A stretch of DNA of 34,063 nt from Shewanella sp. SG41-4 (GCF_014164505.1 NZ_JACJFI010000015.1:1-34063); one strand, 5' to 3'; counted from the stretch's first letter, positions 24,253-33,776 are shown. A program made the numbers and translations. The notes: generated from the sequence alone by a model not told the origin.

Positions 24253-25308
24253 TTAAACCACATTATTAACGCCAGCATCATCGAAACTGGCCATTTGATT
24301 GTAAAAATTCACTGCAGCTTGAATTAACGGTAACGCTAACGCGGCACCAGTCCCTTCTCCAAGCCTTAATCCCAGCGACAGCAACGGCGTTGCTTGTAGC
24401 TGTTGTAACAAAAACTTATGCCCTTGTTCCTGCGACTCATGAGCAAAAATTAAATAGTCTCTTGATTGTGGGGCTAATTTTACAGCAACTAATGCTGCAG
24501 CAGTAGCAATAAAACCATCAATCACTACTAATATTTTTTGCTCCGCCGCCGCAAGAATCGCGCCGGTCATTTGTACAATTTCAAAGCCGCCTACATGAGC
24601 CAAAATAGCTTGCGGAGAAACCAACTCATGTTGATGTAAATCAAGTGCTTGGTTAATTAATTTTGTTTTTATAACCAAAGTTGCATCATCTATTCCCGTG
24701 CCTCGACCGACACATTGCTCAACATCAATATTGAGCATAGCTGACATTACCGCAGTAGCAGCTGAGGTATTGCCGATACCCATTTCACCTAAAGCAATTA
24801 AATTACACCCAGCATCAACATGACGAGTAATCAACTGTCGAGCAAATTCAAAACCTTGGGCGACTTTTTCAAGTGGCATAGCCGCCGCTAAATGCATTGC
24901 TTTAGTCCCTGCGCCTAAGCGTTGGTCGATAACATTTTCTTGGCCTGTAAGCGGTTGTAATATTCCGCAATCGATTATTTCAAGCTCAAACCCGACCTGT
25001 CTACAAAACACATTAATTGCCGCGCCACCTTGGACAAAATTATGCACCATTTGAGTGGTCACTTCGCTTGGCGCTATCGACACGCCATAAGCTGCAATGC
25101 CATGATCGGCGGCAAACACTAACATCGTTGGCTTAGTGATTTGCAGCGGTGTGCTTAACGACGATTTATCGCCGCTGTACTGCACTCGAGCAATCTGTAA
25201 TGCCAATGATTCTAGCTGCCCTAACGCACCTAGCGGTTTGGTTTTTTGATTAATCTTATGTTGAATAATGGCATCAACATCGGGCTTAACCGCTTCTACA
25301 ACAAACAT
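24253..25308 (-). CDS. cobT: Nicotinate-nucleotide--dimethylbenzimidazole phosphoribosyltransferase
   Basis: A 351-residue enzyme making alpha-ribazole phosphate, the lower ligand precursor. [34 protein letters not shown] (174-184) and the C-terminal [14 protein letters not shown] with catalytic Glu318 are family signatures. The ATG at 25308 is chosen because GGAG lies 5-6 nt upstream and the length matches; a longer frame would add a hydrophobic 20-residue segment not found in CobT. About 155 bp separate it from btuC. Confidence 0.93.
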   Translation of the reverse strand: MFVVEAVKPDVDAIIQHKINQKTKPLGALGQLESLALQIARVQYSGDKSSLSTPLQITKPTMLVFAADHGIAAYGVSIAPSEVTTQMVHNFVQGGAAINVFCRQVGFELEIIDCGILQPLTGQENVIDQRLGAGTKAMHLAAAMPLEKVAQGFEFARQLITRHVDAGCNLIALGEMGIGNTSAATAVMSAMLNIDVEQCVGRGTGIDDATLVIKTKLINQALDLHQHELVSPQAILAHVGGFEIVQMTGAILAAAEQKILVVIDGFIATAAALVAVKLAPQSRDYLIFAHESQEQGHKFLLQQLQATPLLSLGLRLGEGTGAALALPLIQAAVNFYNQMASFDDAGVNNVV

Positions 25309-25463
25309 GACAACTCCAACGATTTTGCAGATAAATTTCCAGATGATGTATATCGCAGCATTCATCAAACCCTTAACAAAGAGCTTATCTAGTTCTTATC
25401 AAAGTACTCATCTAATTCTTATCTATATGTTTAGCTATGTGCTTATAAAAAAGGGCTCGACGT

Positions 25464-26570
25464 TTAACGGCGTTGACGCAAAATAAACAAGAAAAACACG
25501 CTGCCCAAAGCTGCGGTAATAATGCCGACAGGCAATTCTTGGTTAAATAAAACACATCGTGCTATCACGTCAATCCACACCATAAATAAGCCACCCAACA
25601 TCGCGGTTAATATCATCGGCTGACGTCCGGAAAACAATAGCCTAACCGTATGCGGGATCATCAAACCGACAAAACCAATGCCGCCACAAGTCGCCACCAA
25701 CATCGCGGTAATCAGCGAACACAGTAACAACATGCTTAAACGCAATTTAGCGACATTAATCCCTAACGTATGAGCCGTTTCATCACCGGCTTGCAGCGCC
25801 ATAATTTGCCGCCTGAATGCCAACATAATCAACAAACTAACCCCTACCGTTACACTGGGTAAAAGTAAATTAGACCAACTGGCTTTAGCAAAGCTACCTA
25901 AGCTCCAAAATAGCACTGACGCCGCAGCCTGTGGGGTCGAAAAATACAACAGCAAGCTGGTCAATGCGCCAAACAGAAACGACGTTGCCACACCAGACAG
26001 CAACATACGTTCAACTTGGCTACTTCGCCCAGGTCCCGACAACATAAACACCACCAACACCGACAAACTGGCGCCGATGAACGCCCCTATCGGTATGCTT
26101 AATGTTGACCAAGACCACCAAGGTTGTGCGGTAAAGCTGGGCGCTATGGTCAATATTCCTGAAAACATCTCGGCAAATAAACCGGTTTGGCTGAATAACG
26201 ACACCACCAACACCGCACCAAATGATGCCCCGGAGCTAATGCCAAATAAATACGGGTCGGCCAACGGATTGCGGGTCACGGTTTGTAATACACTGCCTGC
26301 TATAGACAACCCTGCGCCAGCCACAAAGGCTAACAAAATTCGCGGTAAGCGTAATTCAAGCACAATACGTTGGGTTATCGTAACCGCATGTTCACTGCCT
26401 TCAATCGCACTCGGCATGTCGCCGCCTAATAAGGTATTAAATATCATTAATACGTCATTAAGATGAATGTTAGCCGCCCCAAAACTGGCGGCAAATATCG
26501 GGGTAAGCAGCGTAGCCAATACCAACAAGCTGAAACAAACGTAATACCGACGTTGCGATGCATCAATCAT
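25464..26570 (-). CDS. btuC: Cobalamin ABC transporter permease
   Basis: A 368-residue FecCD-type inner-membrane permease with about nine to ten hydrophobic segments. RLPRILLAFVAGAGLSIAGS, QTVTRNPLADPYLFGISSGA and GGIGFVGLMIPHTVRLL are BtuC/FecCD signatures. With BtuD as ATPase and BtuF as binding protein it would import B12. The ATG at 26570 overlaps the btuD stop by 8 nt (translational coupling); an ATG 12 codons upstream at 26606 is possible. Confidence 0.9.
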   Translation of the reverse strand: MIDASQRRYYVCFSLLVLATLLTPIFAASFGAANIHLNDVLMIFNTLLGGDMPSAIEGSEHAVTITQRIVLELRLPRILLAFVAGAGLSIAGSVLQTVTRNPLADPYLFGISSGASFGAVLVVSLFSQTGLFAEMFSGILTIAPSFTAQPWWSWSTLSIPIGAFIGASLSVLVVFMLSGPGRSSQVERMLLSGVATSFLFGALTSLLLYFSTPQAAASVLFWSLGSFAKASWSNLLLPSVTVGVSLLIMLAFRRQIMALQAGDETAHTLGINVAKLRLSMLLLCSLITAMLVATCGGIGFVGLMIPHTVRLLFSGRQPMILTAMLGGLFMVWIDVIARCVLFNQELPVGIITAALGSVFFLFILRQRR

Positions 26571-27372
26571 GATCGGGGCATCCTTTATGGCTTGGTTGGT
26601 AACCATAAAAATAACTGATCAGCGGCTTACCATGTTGTGGATGAATATTAATGTCGCAGCACACACCAAACACGTCACTAATTTGCCGCTCGGTTAGCAC
26701 TTCTGTTGGAGTACCTTTAGCAATTAATCGCCCTTGGTCGAGCAGCAGTAATTTATCGCACATTGCACTGGCTAAATTCAGATCGTGTATAGAAGCAATA
26801 ACACTAATGCCTAATGATTTAACCAGTTCAAGGATTTGAATTTGATAACGAATATCTAAGTGATTAGTCGGTTCATCTAAAATTAAAATATGCGGCTGTT
26901 GCACAATGGCACGGGCAATAAGGGCGCGTTGTTTTTCACCGCCAGATAACAGTTCATACTGTTGTTGGGCTTTTTGCTGCAATCCAACTTTGGTTAAGGC
27001 ACTGACCACACGTTCACGGTCTTGGGCAGTGTTAGAGTCAAACAAGCCTTTATGCGGAGTCAGCCCCATCGCCACTAACTGTTCGGTAGTCATGTCAAAA
27101 TAATGCGGGGTATCTTGTTGCACCACAGCAATATTTTGCGCTAACAACTTAGAGGAATACTCACTGATGGGTTTAGAAAATATCTCAATATTGCCGCTGG
27201 TTGGCACAATATAACGATACAAGCAGCGTAGCAGGCTCGACTTGCCTGCGCCATTGGGGCCAATTAACCCTAGCATTTGACCTTTCGGTAAACTGAAATG
27301 GATGTCCGCCAGAATCGTTTTATTATCGACTTGCCAAAAAAGATGATTTACATCTAATACAGATTCAGACAT
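26563..27372 (-). CDS. btuD: Cobalamin ABC transporter ATPase
   Basis: A 269-residue ABC ATPase. Walker A GPNGAGKSS (residues 38-46), signature LSGGEKQR (142-149), Walker B ILILDEPTN (Asp166, Glu167) and the H-loop His in SIHDLN are all present. It is the first gene of the operon and follows the cobalamin riboswitch. Its own ribosome site is weak; a 15-codon leader ORF ends inside its first codons (27365-27412), suggesting coupled translation. FecCD-type transporters of siderophores are similar, but riboswitch and neighbours identify B12. Confidence 0.9.
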   Translation of the reverse strand: MSESVLDVNHLFWQVDNKTILADIHFSLPKGQMLGLIGPNGAGKSSLLRCLYRYIVPTSGNIEIFSKPISEYSSKLLAQNIAVVQQDTPHYFDMTTEQLVAMGLTPHKGLFDSNTAQDRERVVSALTKVGLQQKAQQQYELLSGGEKQRALIARAIVQQPHILILDEPTNHLDIRYQIQILELVKSLGISVIASIHDLNLASAMCDKLLLLDQGRLIAKGTPTEVLTERQISDVFGVCCDINIHPQHGKPLISYFYGYQPSHKGCPDHD

Positions 27373-27412
27373 GTGAGTTAGCCCGCCATGTCCAATTATT
27401 TAACACAAACAT
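27365..27412 (-). CDS. Possible 15-codon leader ORF overlapping the btuD start
   Basis: ATG at 27412 begins MFVLNNWTWRANSHV and stops with TGA at 27367-27365, inside btuD codons 2-3. The sequence AGGGGAG lies 11 nt upstream, longer than ideal. That AGG also forms the 3' arm of the riboswitch output hairpin, so leader translation could be what the riboswitch controls. No homology is claimed; it could be chance. Confidence 0.4.
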   Translation of the reverse strand: MFVLNNWTWRANSHV

Positions 27413-27427
27413 TTATTTAATAACTCC

Positions 27428-27570
27428 CCTAAGTCACCCGCTTAGGCATGGATATTGAGGCGATTCAAAGCTGGTATCTGACTTATGCACCAATACTCGA
27501 TGGGTACATCTACAGTTGCGGGTACAGTTTGGGCTTATCCCAATTCCCAATACCTTGAAAGGCACTATGG
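27428..27570 (-). promoter_or_regulatory. Cobalamin riboswitch ahead of btuD
   Basis: On the minus strand: GGGAATTGGGATAAGCCC, then ACTGTACCCGCAACTGTA (the conserved CCCGCAACTGT is 27512-27522), and the B12 box AAGTCAGATACCAGCT (27469-27484). These match the cobalamin aptamer core in order. The segment between the CGCAACTGT element and the B12 box is short (about 27 nt), so it may be a compact variant. The hairpin CCTAAG-N7-CTTAGG (27428-27446) follows, its 3' arm reading into AGGGGAG. Confidence 0.9.
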
Positions 27571-27571
27571 T

Positions 27572-27691
27572 TTCGACGCAGATTATCACGACAATTATGA
27601 CGCAAATAACTATTCAAATTACGACGCTGATAACTATGTAAATAACTATGTAAATAACTATGCAAATTGTGACACTAATGACTACGCAAAT
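27572..27691. repeat. Ten tandem 12-bp repeats upstream of the riboswitch
   Basis: Ten units of 12 bp, consensus about AACTATGCAAAT, all ending in AT, with two identical units (AACTATGTAAAT) at 27632-27655 and a C-for-T copy next to them. Others are diverged, for example TTCGACGCAGAT, TACGACGCTGAT and GACTACGCAAAT. The array fills the space between the riboswitch and the cobC-like gene and so should include the promoter. On the minus strand an extended -10 candidate, TGATAATCT, falls within it at about 27579-27587. Confidence 0.85.
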
Positions 27692-27741
27692 TATAGCGAA
27701 AAAAGATGACACTATGGTTGTAACGCTCAGCTAATGAAGTG

Positions 27742-28485
27742 TTACGGCCAATGTAAGGTAAAGCTCACTTTAGCGGTATTGTTATTCATTGCAGTCGCTT
27801 GAAAAGCGTCAACCTTATCAACATCATCAGGCCAATATACATCGAGCACCATAATAGCAGCATAGGGGATCGCTAGGTTAGCGAATAATCCGCTAGATTG
27901 GCCAACCTTAAGCACATAGCCCATTAAGCAGCGCATCACCCCACCGTGAGTAATCACTAACGCATGGGGGCAATCGACAGCTTGAGCGGTTTGCGGCACG
28001 GTTTGCCCTTGTTGTTCGTCTATTGGCAGTAAACAAGAGTGCTGCTGGTGACACGAGCGCCATAGTTCATCCACCACGCTCATAAGCCCGGTCTCCACTC
28101 TCGCAGCAAAATCAATCACCGACTCGGCATTATCTGGCGTGCTATCAGCCGACCATGGGTTATCCCAGTAAGCATCAAATTTACCTGGGTTTTGTTGGTA
28201 AATTGCATCAAACGATTGCCCATCCCACACACCAAAATCAATTTCTTGCAGTGCTGTTATGGTCGCTAACGGTAATGTTAATCGCTGTGCTAAAGGCAGG
28301 CTGAATTGCTGACACCGTTGCAATGGCGAACTAAACACATGGCTAATGGGGAATTGCAGCCCAGCAAACGCTTGCTGCATTTGGGCCATCCCTGTGTCGG
28401 TAAGCTTTACATCGGTTTGACCGCGAAATATAGCCCCACCCTCACACTCTCCATGGCGCATTAATATTATCTTGGCTTGTTTCAT
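27742..28485 (-). CDS. cobC: Histidine-phosphatase-family, alpha-ribazole phosphatase-like (CobC)
   Basis: A 247-residue phosphoglycerate-mutase-fold phosphatase. RHGE (Arg10, His11, Gly12) carries the phospho-accepting His, GQTDVKLTDTGMAQMQ and SSPLQRC follow the pattern, LQEIDFGVWDGQ provides the acidic residue, and ITHGGVMR the second catalytic His. Genomic position next to cob genes and metH favours alpha-ribazole 5'-phosphate dephosphorylation for B12 assembly, but this family is broad and the protein is longer than usual (an extra segment of roughly 165-190). It has its own promoter region with three abutting MetJ-like boxes 42 bp upstream, so it is not part of the riboswitch operon. 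Confidence 0.75.
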   Translation of the reverse strand: MKQAKIILMRHGECEGGAIFRGQTDVKLTDTGMAQMQQAFAGLQFPISHVFSSPLQRCQQFSLPLAQRLTLPLATITALQEIDFGVWDGQSFDAIYQQNPGKFDAYWDNPWSADSTPDNAESVIDFAARVETGLMSVVDELWRSCHQQHSCLLPIDEQQGQTVPQTAQAVDCPHALVITHGGVMRCLMGYVLKVGQSSGLFANLAIPYAAIMVLDVYWPDDVDKVDAFQATAMNNNTAKVSFTLHWP

Positions 28486-28526
28486 TTAATTCAGCCTTGC
28501 TCTAGTGATAAAAATTCGCGTACTAT

Positions 28527-28550
28527 GGACGTCTATACGTTTATATGTCT
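28527..28550. promoter_or_regulatory. Three abutting MetJ-like boxes
   Basis: GGACGTCT (28527-28534), ATACGTTT (28535-28542) and ATATGTCT (28543-28550), each 8 bp and directly adjacent, match AGACGTCT-type met boxes at 7/8, 5/8 and 6/8 positions. Located 42 bp before cobC and 219 bp before metH, between the two divergent genes. Confidence 0.75.
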
Positions 28551-28565
28551 AAAATACTATCTTAA

Positions 28566-28592
28566 AAGATAATCATTTAGAAGATAATCATT
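28566..28592. repeat. Direct repeat AAGATAATCATT, twice
   Basis: AAGATAATCATT at 28566-28577 and 28581-28592, start-to-start 15 bp, just downstream (metH side) of the MetJ-like boxes. May be a regulator site; no consensus is recognised. Confidence 0.5.
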
Positions 28593-28624
28593 GTACGCAA
28601 CAATTGTCCACGGGAGTTGTCTGT

Positions 28625-28656
28625 AACGGTTAACGCAACAGCTGTAGGTAACCGTT
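28625..28656 (+). promoter_or_regulatory. Inverted repeat in metH leader
   Basis: AACGGTTA (28625-28632) and TAACCGTT (28649-28656) with 16-nt loop containing ACAGCTGT. It is followed by TGTACA-N7-TGTACA near 28657-28675. Both sit in the 283-bp gap between cobC and metH. No cobalamin riboswitch is seen in this gap. Confidence 0.45.
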
Positions 28657-28768
28657 GTACATATCCTTTGTACATAACAATGATGTTATCGCCCTACTAT
28701 TGTAAAAATAAGGGTATGCTTATCTCAATTAAGGTATCAAGCAACATAGTGATAAAAAGGTAACTGTT

Positions 28769-31700
28769 ATGGCGAAATCGACTTCTTACAGTCAAACACT
28801 TGAACAACTTAATGCATTGTTAGCGCAGCGTATTGTGATTTTAGATGGCGCCATGGGCACCATGATCCAAGACTATAAGTTGGAAGAAGAAGATTATCGT
28901 GGCGAGCGTTTTAAAGATTGGCATTGCGATGTTAAAGGCAACAATGACTTATTAGTACTCAGCCAAGCGCAAATTATTAAAGATATTCATACCCAGTACC
29001 TGTTAAACGGTGCCGACATTATTGAAACCAACACCTTTAATGCCACCACCATCGCCATGGCCGATTACGATATGCAGTCTCTGGCCGCCGAAATTAACCT
29101 AGCCGGAGCCCAAATTGCCCGCCAAGCAGCCGACGAAGTGGCTGCGCAAACAGGTTTGCCACGTTATGTTGCTGGCGTATTAGGTCCAACTAACCGCACC
29201 TGCTCTATCAGTCCAGACGTTAACGACCCTGGGTTTCGTAATGTCAGTTTCGACCAATTAGTCGACGCTTATGTCGAATCCACCAGCGCCTTAATTGAAG
29301 GCGGCGCCGATATCATTTTAGTTGAAACCATTTTTGATACCTTAAACGCCAAAGCTGCTCTATTTGCGATTGAAAAAGTATTCGATCAACTCGGCGATCG
29401 CCTACCTGTTATGATCTCAGGCACCATTACCGACGCCTCAGGCCGAACCTTAACAGGGCAAACCACAGAAGCCTTTTATAACTCTTTACGCCATATCAAG
29501 CCGTTATCGATTGGCCTTAACTGCGCCCTTGGTCCTAAAGAGCTGCGCCCGTACGTTGAAGAATTATCGCGTATTGCCGAGTGTTATGTTTCCGCCCACC
29601 CAAATGCTGGCTTACCCAACGAATTTGGTGGCTACGATGAAACCCCAGAAGAAATGGCCGAAGTCATTAATCAATGGGCTCAAGAAGGCATGCTCAACAT
29701 TGTCGGCGGCTGTTGTGGTAGTACACCGGCACACATTAGCGCTATTCGTGAAGCTGTGCTGAGACACGAACCAAGACAACTTCCAGATATTCCAGTCGCG
29801 TGTCGCTTATCGGGCTTGGAGCCACTGACCATCGACAAAAACTCGTTATTTGTTAACGTCGGTGAGCGCGCTAACGTGACCGGCTCGGCTAAATTTTTAC
29901 GCTTAATTAAAGAAGAAAAGTTTGAAGAAGCCTTAGATGTCGTGCGCGAGCAAGTTGAAAACGGCGCACAAATTATCGACGTCAACATGGACGAAGGTAT
30001 GCTTGATGGCGTGGCCTCTATGGCGAAGTTTTTAAACTTAATCGCCTCTGAGCCTGACATCTCCCGCGTGCCCATCATGATTGACTCATCAAAATGGGAA
30101 GTGATTGAAGCCGGGCTTAAATGCGTCCAAGGCAAGTCGATTGTTAACTCTATTTCGATGAAAGAAGGCGAAGCCAAATTTATTGAGCAAGCGACCTTAG
30201 TAAAACGCTATGGCGCTGCCGCCATTATAATGGCCTTTGACGAAGACGGCCAAGCCGATACGCGTGAACGAAAAACCCAAATCTGTACTCGTGCTTATCG
30301 CATTTTGGTCGATGTTGTTGGCTTTCCACCAGAAGACATTATTTTCGACCCTAACATTTTCGCCATTGCCACCGGTATCGATGAACACGACAACTATGCA
30401 GTCGACTTTATCGAATCGATAAAAGACATCAAAGCCACCTTGCCACACGCGATGATCTCCGGTGGCGTGTCTAACGTGTCATTCTCGTTCCGTGGTAACA
30501 ACCCAGTACGCGAAGCCATTCACGCGGTATTTTTATACCATGCCATTCAAGCAGGCATGGACATGGGTATTGTTAACGCAGGTCAGTTAGCCATATACGA
30601 TGATATTGACCCAGAGCTCAAAAAACGGGTTGAAAACGTAGTCCAAAACTTACCTTGCCCGGTTGCCGACTCAAGTAACACCGAACAACTACTCGACATC
30701 GCTGAAAGCTTTAGAGGCGACGGCTCACAAGTGGCCAAAAAAGAAGATTTAGCTTGGCGTAGTTGGCCGGTATCCAAACGTTTGTCGCACGCATTGGTTA
30801 AAGGCATTACCGAATTTATTGATGAAGACACCGAAGCCGCTCGCCTAGAAGCCGTGCGCCCGCTCGATGTTATCGAAGGCTCGTTAATGGACGGCATGAA
30901 CGTGGTCGGCGACTTATTTGGCGCGGGCAAAATGTTCTTACCGCAAGTGGTCAAATCGGCACGAGTAATGAAAAAAGCTGTCGCTTACCTTAATCCTTAT
31001 ATTGAACTCGAAAAAGTGGCAGGCCAGTCAAACGGCCGAATTTTAATGGTCACTGTTAAAGGTGATGTGCATGACATCGGTAAAAATATCGTCGGTGTGG
31101 TACTCGCCTGTAACGGCTACGAAGTGGTCGACCTTGGGGTAATGGTATCGGTTGATAAAATTCTCGATGCAGTAAAAGAGCATAATATCGACATCATCGG
31201 CATGTCTGGTTTAATCACCCCAAGTTTGGATGAAATGGTTCACAACGTGAAAACCTTCCACCGTGAAGGCTTAACCATCCCTGCGATTATTGGTGGTGCA
31301 ACCTGCTCTAAAATTCATACTGCGGTGAAAATAGCCCCGCATTACCCACACGGCGCCATTTACATTGCCGATGCATCTCGCGCTGTACCTATGGTGTCTA
31401 AGCTCATTAATAACGAAACTCGCCAAGCCACCATCGACGAAGCCTACGCAGAATACGACATGATGCGTGAAAAGCGTTTGTCGCAAACCAAACGTAAAAC
31501 CATCGTGTCGATTGAAGCGGCGCGCGAAAACCGTTGCAAACACGACTGGGAAAACTACACCCCATTTACGCCTAATGTATTAGGTCGCCAGGTGTTTGAT
31601 GACTATCCATTAGAAGACCTAGTCGAACGTATCGATTGGACACCGTTCTTTAGAAGCTGGGAACTGCACGGTCATTACCCTGAAATTTTAAAAGACAAAG

Positions 31701-32485
31701 TCGTTGGTGAAGAAGCGGTTAAATTGTTTGCCGACGGCCAAGCCATGTTGAAGCAAATTATTGCTGAAAAGTGGCTTACCGCCAAAGCAGTAATCGGTTT
31801 ATTCCCAGCCAATACCGTCAACCATGACGACATTGAACTGTATACCGATGAAAGCCGCACCACATTGGAAATGACCACCCATCATTTACGTATGCAGCTT
31901 GAACGCGTCGGTAACGACAACTTCTGTTTATCAGACTTTGTTGCACCAAAAGATTCAGGCGTAGCCGATTACATGGGCGGTTTTGCAGTAACAACGGGTC
32001 ATGGTATTGATGAACATGTTGCCCGCTTTGAAGCCAATCACGATGACTACAACGCGATTATGCTTAAATGTTTAGCAGACCGTTTAGCCGAAGCCTTTGC
32101 CGAGCGCATGCACGAACGTGTTCGTAAAGAGTTTTGGGGTTATGCTGCCGATGAAGTGCTCGACAACGAAGCGTTAATTCGCGAACGTTATAAAGGTATT
32201 CGCCCAGCACCTGGTTACCCAGCATGCCCAGACCACACTGAAAAAGGCTTGTTATGGGATTTGCTAAAACCCGATGAAACGATTGATTTGAACATCACCG
32301 AGAGCTTCGCCATGTACCCAACCGCAGCGGTATCTGGCTGGTACTTTGCCCATCCAAAATCACGCTATTTTGGCGTGACTAATATTGGTAAAGATCAGGT
32401 AGAAGATTATGCCCAGCGTAAAGGCATGACGTTGGCAGAAGCAGAGAAGTGGTTGTCACCGATATTGGACTATGATCCAGAATAG
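28769..32485 (+). CDS. metH: Cobalamin-dependent methionine synthase
   Basis: A 1238-residue multidomain enzyme transferring a methyl group from methyltetrahydrofolate to homocysteine via cobalamin, in the cytoplasm. The homocysteine domain has zinc ligands Cys252 (GLNCALGP) and Cys315/Cys316 (GGCCGS). The folate domain starts about residue 360 ([12 protein letters not shown]). The cobalamin domain has [10 protein letters not shown] with the Co-ligating His768 (E. coli 759) and the GGATCS loop. The C-terminal activation domain has [15 protein letters not shown], binding S-adenosylmethionine. Length and every motif are intact. AAGGT precedes the ATG. It is divergent from the cobC-like gene and shares the MetJ-like boxes, so it is probably repressed by S-adenosylmethionine via MetJ (inference). 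Confidence 0.97.
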   Translation: MAKSTSYSQTLEQLNALLAQRIVILDGAMGTMIQDYKLEEEDYRGERFKDWHCDVKGNNDLLVLSQAQIIKDIHTQYLLNGADIIETNTFNATTIAMADYDMQSLAAEINLAGAQIARQAADEVAAQTGLPRYVAGVLGPTNRTCSISPDVNDPGFRNVSFDQLVDAYVESTSALIEGGADIILVETIFDTLNAKAALFAIEKVFDQLGDRLPVMISGTITDASGRTLTGQTTEAFYNSLRHIKPLSIGLNCALGPKELRPYVEELSRIAECYVSAHPNAGLPNEFGGYDETPEEMAEVINQWAQEGMLNIVGGCCGSTPAHISAIREAVLRHEPRQLPDIPVACRLSGLEPLTIDKNSLFVNVGERANVTGSAKFLRLIKEEKFEEALDVVREQVENGAQIIDVNMDEGMLDGVASMAKFLNLIASEPDISRVPIMIDSSKWEVIEAGLKCVQGKSIVNSISMKEGEAKFIEQATLVKRYGAAAIIMAFDEDGQADTRERKTQICTRAYRILVDVVGFPPEDIIFDPNIFAIATGIDEHDNYAVDFIESIKDIKATLPHAMISGGVSNVSFSFRGNNPVREAIHAVFLYHAIQAGMDMGIVNAGQLAIYDDIDPELKKRVENVVQNLPCPVADSSNTEQLLDIAESFRGDGSQVAKKEDLAWRSWPVSKRLSHALVKGITEFIDEDTEAARLEAVRPLDVIEGSLMDGMNVVGDLFGAGKMFLPQVVKSARVMKKAVAYLNPYIELEKVAGQSNGRILMVTVKGDVHDIGKNIVGVVLACNGYEVVDLGVMVSVDKILDAVKEHNIDIIGMSGLITPSLDEMVHNVKTFHREGLTIPAIIGGATCSKIHTAVKIAPHYPHGAIYIADASRAVPMVSKLINNETRQATIDEAYAEYDMMREKRLSQTKRKTIVSIEAARENRCKHDWENYTPFTPNVLGRQVFDDYPLEDLVERIDWTPFFRSWELHGHYPEILKDKVVGEEAVKLFADGQAMLKQIIAEKWLTAKAVIGLFPANTVNHDDIELYTDESRTTLEMTTHHLRMQLERVGNDNFCLSDFVAPKDSGVADYMGGFAVTTGHGIDEHVARFEANHDDYNAIMLKCLADRLAEAFAERMHERVRKEFWGYAADEVLDNEALIRERYKGIRPAPGYPACPDHTEKGLLWDLLKPDETIDLNITESFAMYPTAAVSGWYFAHPKSRYFGVTNIGKDQVEDYAQRKGMTLAEAEKWLSPILDYDPE

Positions 32486-32550
32486 ATTTATTTCGAATAG
32501 AATAAGGTCAAGAGTAGAAAGAGATCCTGAATAGAGAGTGATTCAAATAA

Positions 32551-32585
32551 AGAGTAACCCTGAGTCATCACGGTTACTCTTTTTT
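32551..32585 (+). terminator. Intrinsic terminator after metH
   Basis: AGAGTAACC (32551-32559) and GGTTACTCT (32572-32580) make a 9-bp stem, 12-nt loop, followed by TTTTT. Located 66 bp after the metH stop. Confidence 0.9.
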
Positions 32586-32587
32586 AT

Positions 32588-32640
32588 ATCCAAACTTCGT
32601 TTGGATTAACACCACAAGATTCTACCCTGCACTGATCAAA
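32588..32640 (-). repeat. Composite hairpin repeat, fragment after metH
   Basis: TCCAAAC-ttc-GTTTGGA (32589-32605) and AAGATTCTACCCTGCAC (32617-32633) match the TTCAAAC and GCAGGGT modules of the long copies. The T-A pair next to the end of the TTCAAAC stem has become C-G, keeping it paired. About 175 bp from here to the DUF3465 gene hold nothing else I recognise. Confidence 0.7.
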
Positions 32641-32813
32641 TCAATCGTCATCAGAACTATTTTTATAAAAAGGAATCTGCTCTTTCTTGTATTACATTTT
32701 TGGCCTGCAGCCGCACAAACCAAGAAAAGCCAAAGATCGCTCTCTCATGATTCGGCCTGTCTGATTTTTGTACGAGGCCCTTGACTTATTATGGATACGA
32801 TTAATACCGAGAC

Positions 32814-33260
32814 TTATTGATAAACGCTGCCATTGTGTTTTAACCAGCCGCCTTGATGTTGTCCGCGTGGGTCGTGGTGAGTCCAATGGATGACGCCGCC
32901 TTTATTATTGAATTCATAAACGCCAAAGAACTCGACGGTATCGCCGACATTTAAGTTATCTATCCGTGGGGCTAAATCAATATTATGGGCAACTAATAGC
33001 GTGTTGCCGCTGGCTATTTTTAGAATAAATCGTTGATGGCGGCTGCCTTTAAGATCATCGGAAAGTATTTTTACCACATACCCTGAACCACCGATTTGAA
33101 GGTTACTCTGCTTATTATCAATGGCATTTTGTAACGCACTATCACTGCCAGCGGTATAGCCAGCATAAACGTTTTGTACAATTTGAGTGGTTTCAACGTT
33201 TTTGCCTAAATAGCCAAATATCGCGAGGCCAAGTAAGCAGATAACTAAGAGTTTTTTCAT
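32814..33260 (-). CDS. DUF3465 protein
   Basis: A 148-residue protein with a hydrophobic N-terminal segment (KKLLVICLLGLAIFGYL), either an uncleaved anchor or a signal. The mature part has an OB-fold-like region (VGDTVEFFGVYEFN) and the strong family signature GGVIHWTHHDPRGQHQGGW, rich in His and Trp, typical of DUF3465. This family is unannotated; the conserved His/Asp cluster suggests a metal- or ligand-binding site in the periplasm. The ATG at 33260 (AAGGA upstream) is preferred over an in-frame TTG. Confidence 0.8.
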   Translation of the reverse strand: MKKLLVICLLGLAIFGYLGKNVETTQIVQNVYAGYTAGSDSALQNAIDNKQSNLQIGGSGYVVKILSDDLKGSRHQRFILKIASGNTLLVAHNIDLAPRIDNLNVGDTVEFFGVYEFNNKGGVIHWTHHDPRGQHQGGWLKHNGSVYQ

Positions 33261-33302
33261 GTTTATCAATTCCTTTTAAACAACAGAAAAATAAAGCTAA
33301 GC

Positions 33303-33329
33303 AAAAACGCGATATATAATCGCGTTTTT
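33303..33329. terminator. Intrinsic terminator after trxC
   Basis: AAAAACGCGAT (33303-33313) and ATCGCGTTTTT (33319-33329), 11-bp stem, 5-nt loop. Located between trxC and the DUF3465 gene; it ends the trxC transcript on the minus strand, so DUF3465 must have its own promoter or depend on read-through. Confidence 0.85.
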
Positions 33330-33353
33330 AATGAGTAATCTAATGTCCAAAAT

Positions 33354-33776
33354 CTATTTAATCGATTCAAGCCATTGGTTGAATGATGATGCAGGCAAGG
33401 CGCCGGATTGCTGAGCGATAACCTTGCCTTGCTTAAATACCATCAGGGTTGGAATTGATCGAATATTAAATTGGGCAGCCAGGGCTTGCTGCTCTTCGGT
33501 GTTGAGCTTGCCGAAACGGAATTTGGGCTCCCACTTTTTAGCTGCTTGAGTAAATACCGGCGCAAAGTTTTTACACGGACCGCACCAGCTAGCCCAAAAG
33601 TCGACCACCAGCAGTAATTCTGATTTATTAGCATGGTGGCTAAAATTGACGGCTGTTAGCTCTATCGGTTCACCAACGAATAGGCTTTGTTTACACTTTC
33701 CGCAAGTTGGTTGTTGTTCAAGACGTTCTTCAGGTACGCGATTTAAGGTATCGCAATGGGGGCAAGCTATTATCAT
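33354..33776 (-). CDS. trxC: Thioredoxin 2
   Basis: A 140-residue thioredoxin, reducing disulfides in the cytoplasm. The active site WASWCGPCK gives Cys65 and Cys68. The N-terminal extension has two CxxC pairs (Cys5/Cys8 in ACPHC and Cys25/Cys28 in TCGKC), the zinc-binding feature that distinguishes TrxC from TrxA. SIPTLMVFKQG supplies the conserved cis-Pro. GAGG precedes the ATG by 7 nt. E. coli trxC is OxyR-regulated; no clear OxyR site is seen here. Confidence 0.95.
   Translation of the reverse strand: MIIACPHCDTLNRVPEERLEQQPTCGKCKQSLFVGEPIELTAVNFSHHANKSELLLVVDFWASWCGPCKNFAPVFTQAAKKWEPKFRFGKLNTEEQQALAAQFNIRSIPTLMVFKQGKVIAQQSGALPASSFNQWLESIK

Noticed and set aside
25309..25368. Longer N-terminus for CobT
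   Set aside because: Adds a hydrophobic segment absent from the family; the ATG at 25308 has a proper ribosome site.
27485..27709. Plus-strand 74-codon ORF rich in Asn, Tyr and Asp repeats
   Set aside because: Its first part is the antisense of the cobalamin riboswitch and the rest reads the 12-bp repeat array; no ribosome site or homology. Open frame is a by-product of a repeat length divisible by three.
28486..28768. Cobalamin riboswitch upstream of metH
   Set aside because: Contains inverted repeats and MetJ-like boxes but no aptamer core motifs.
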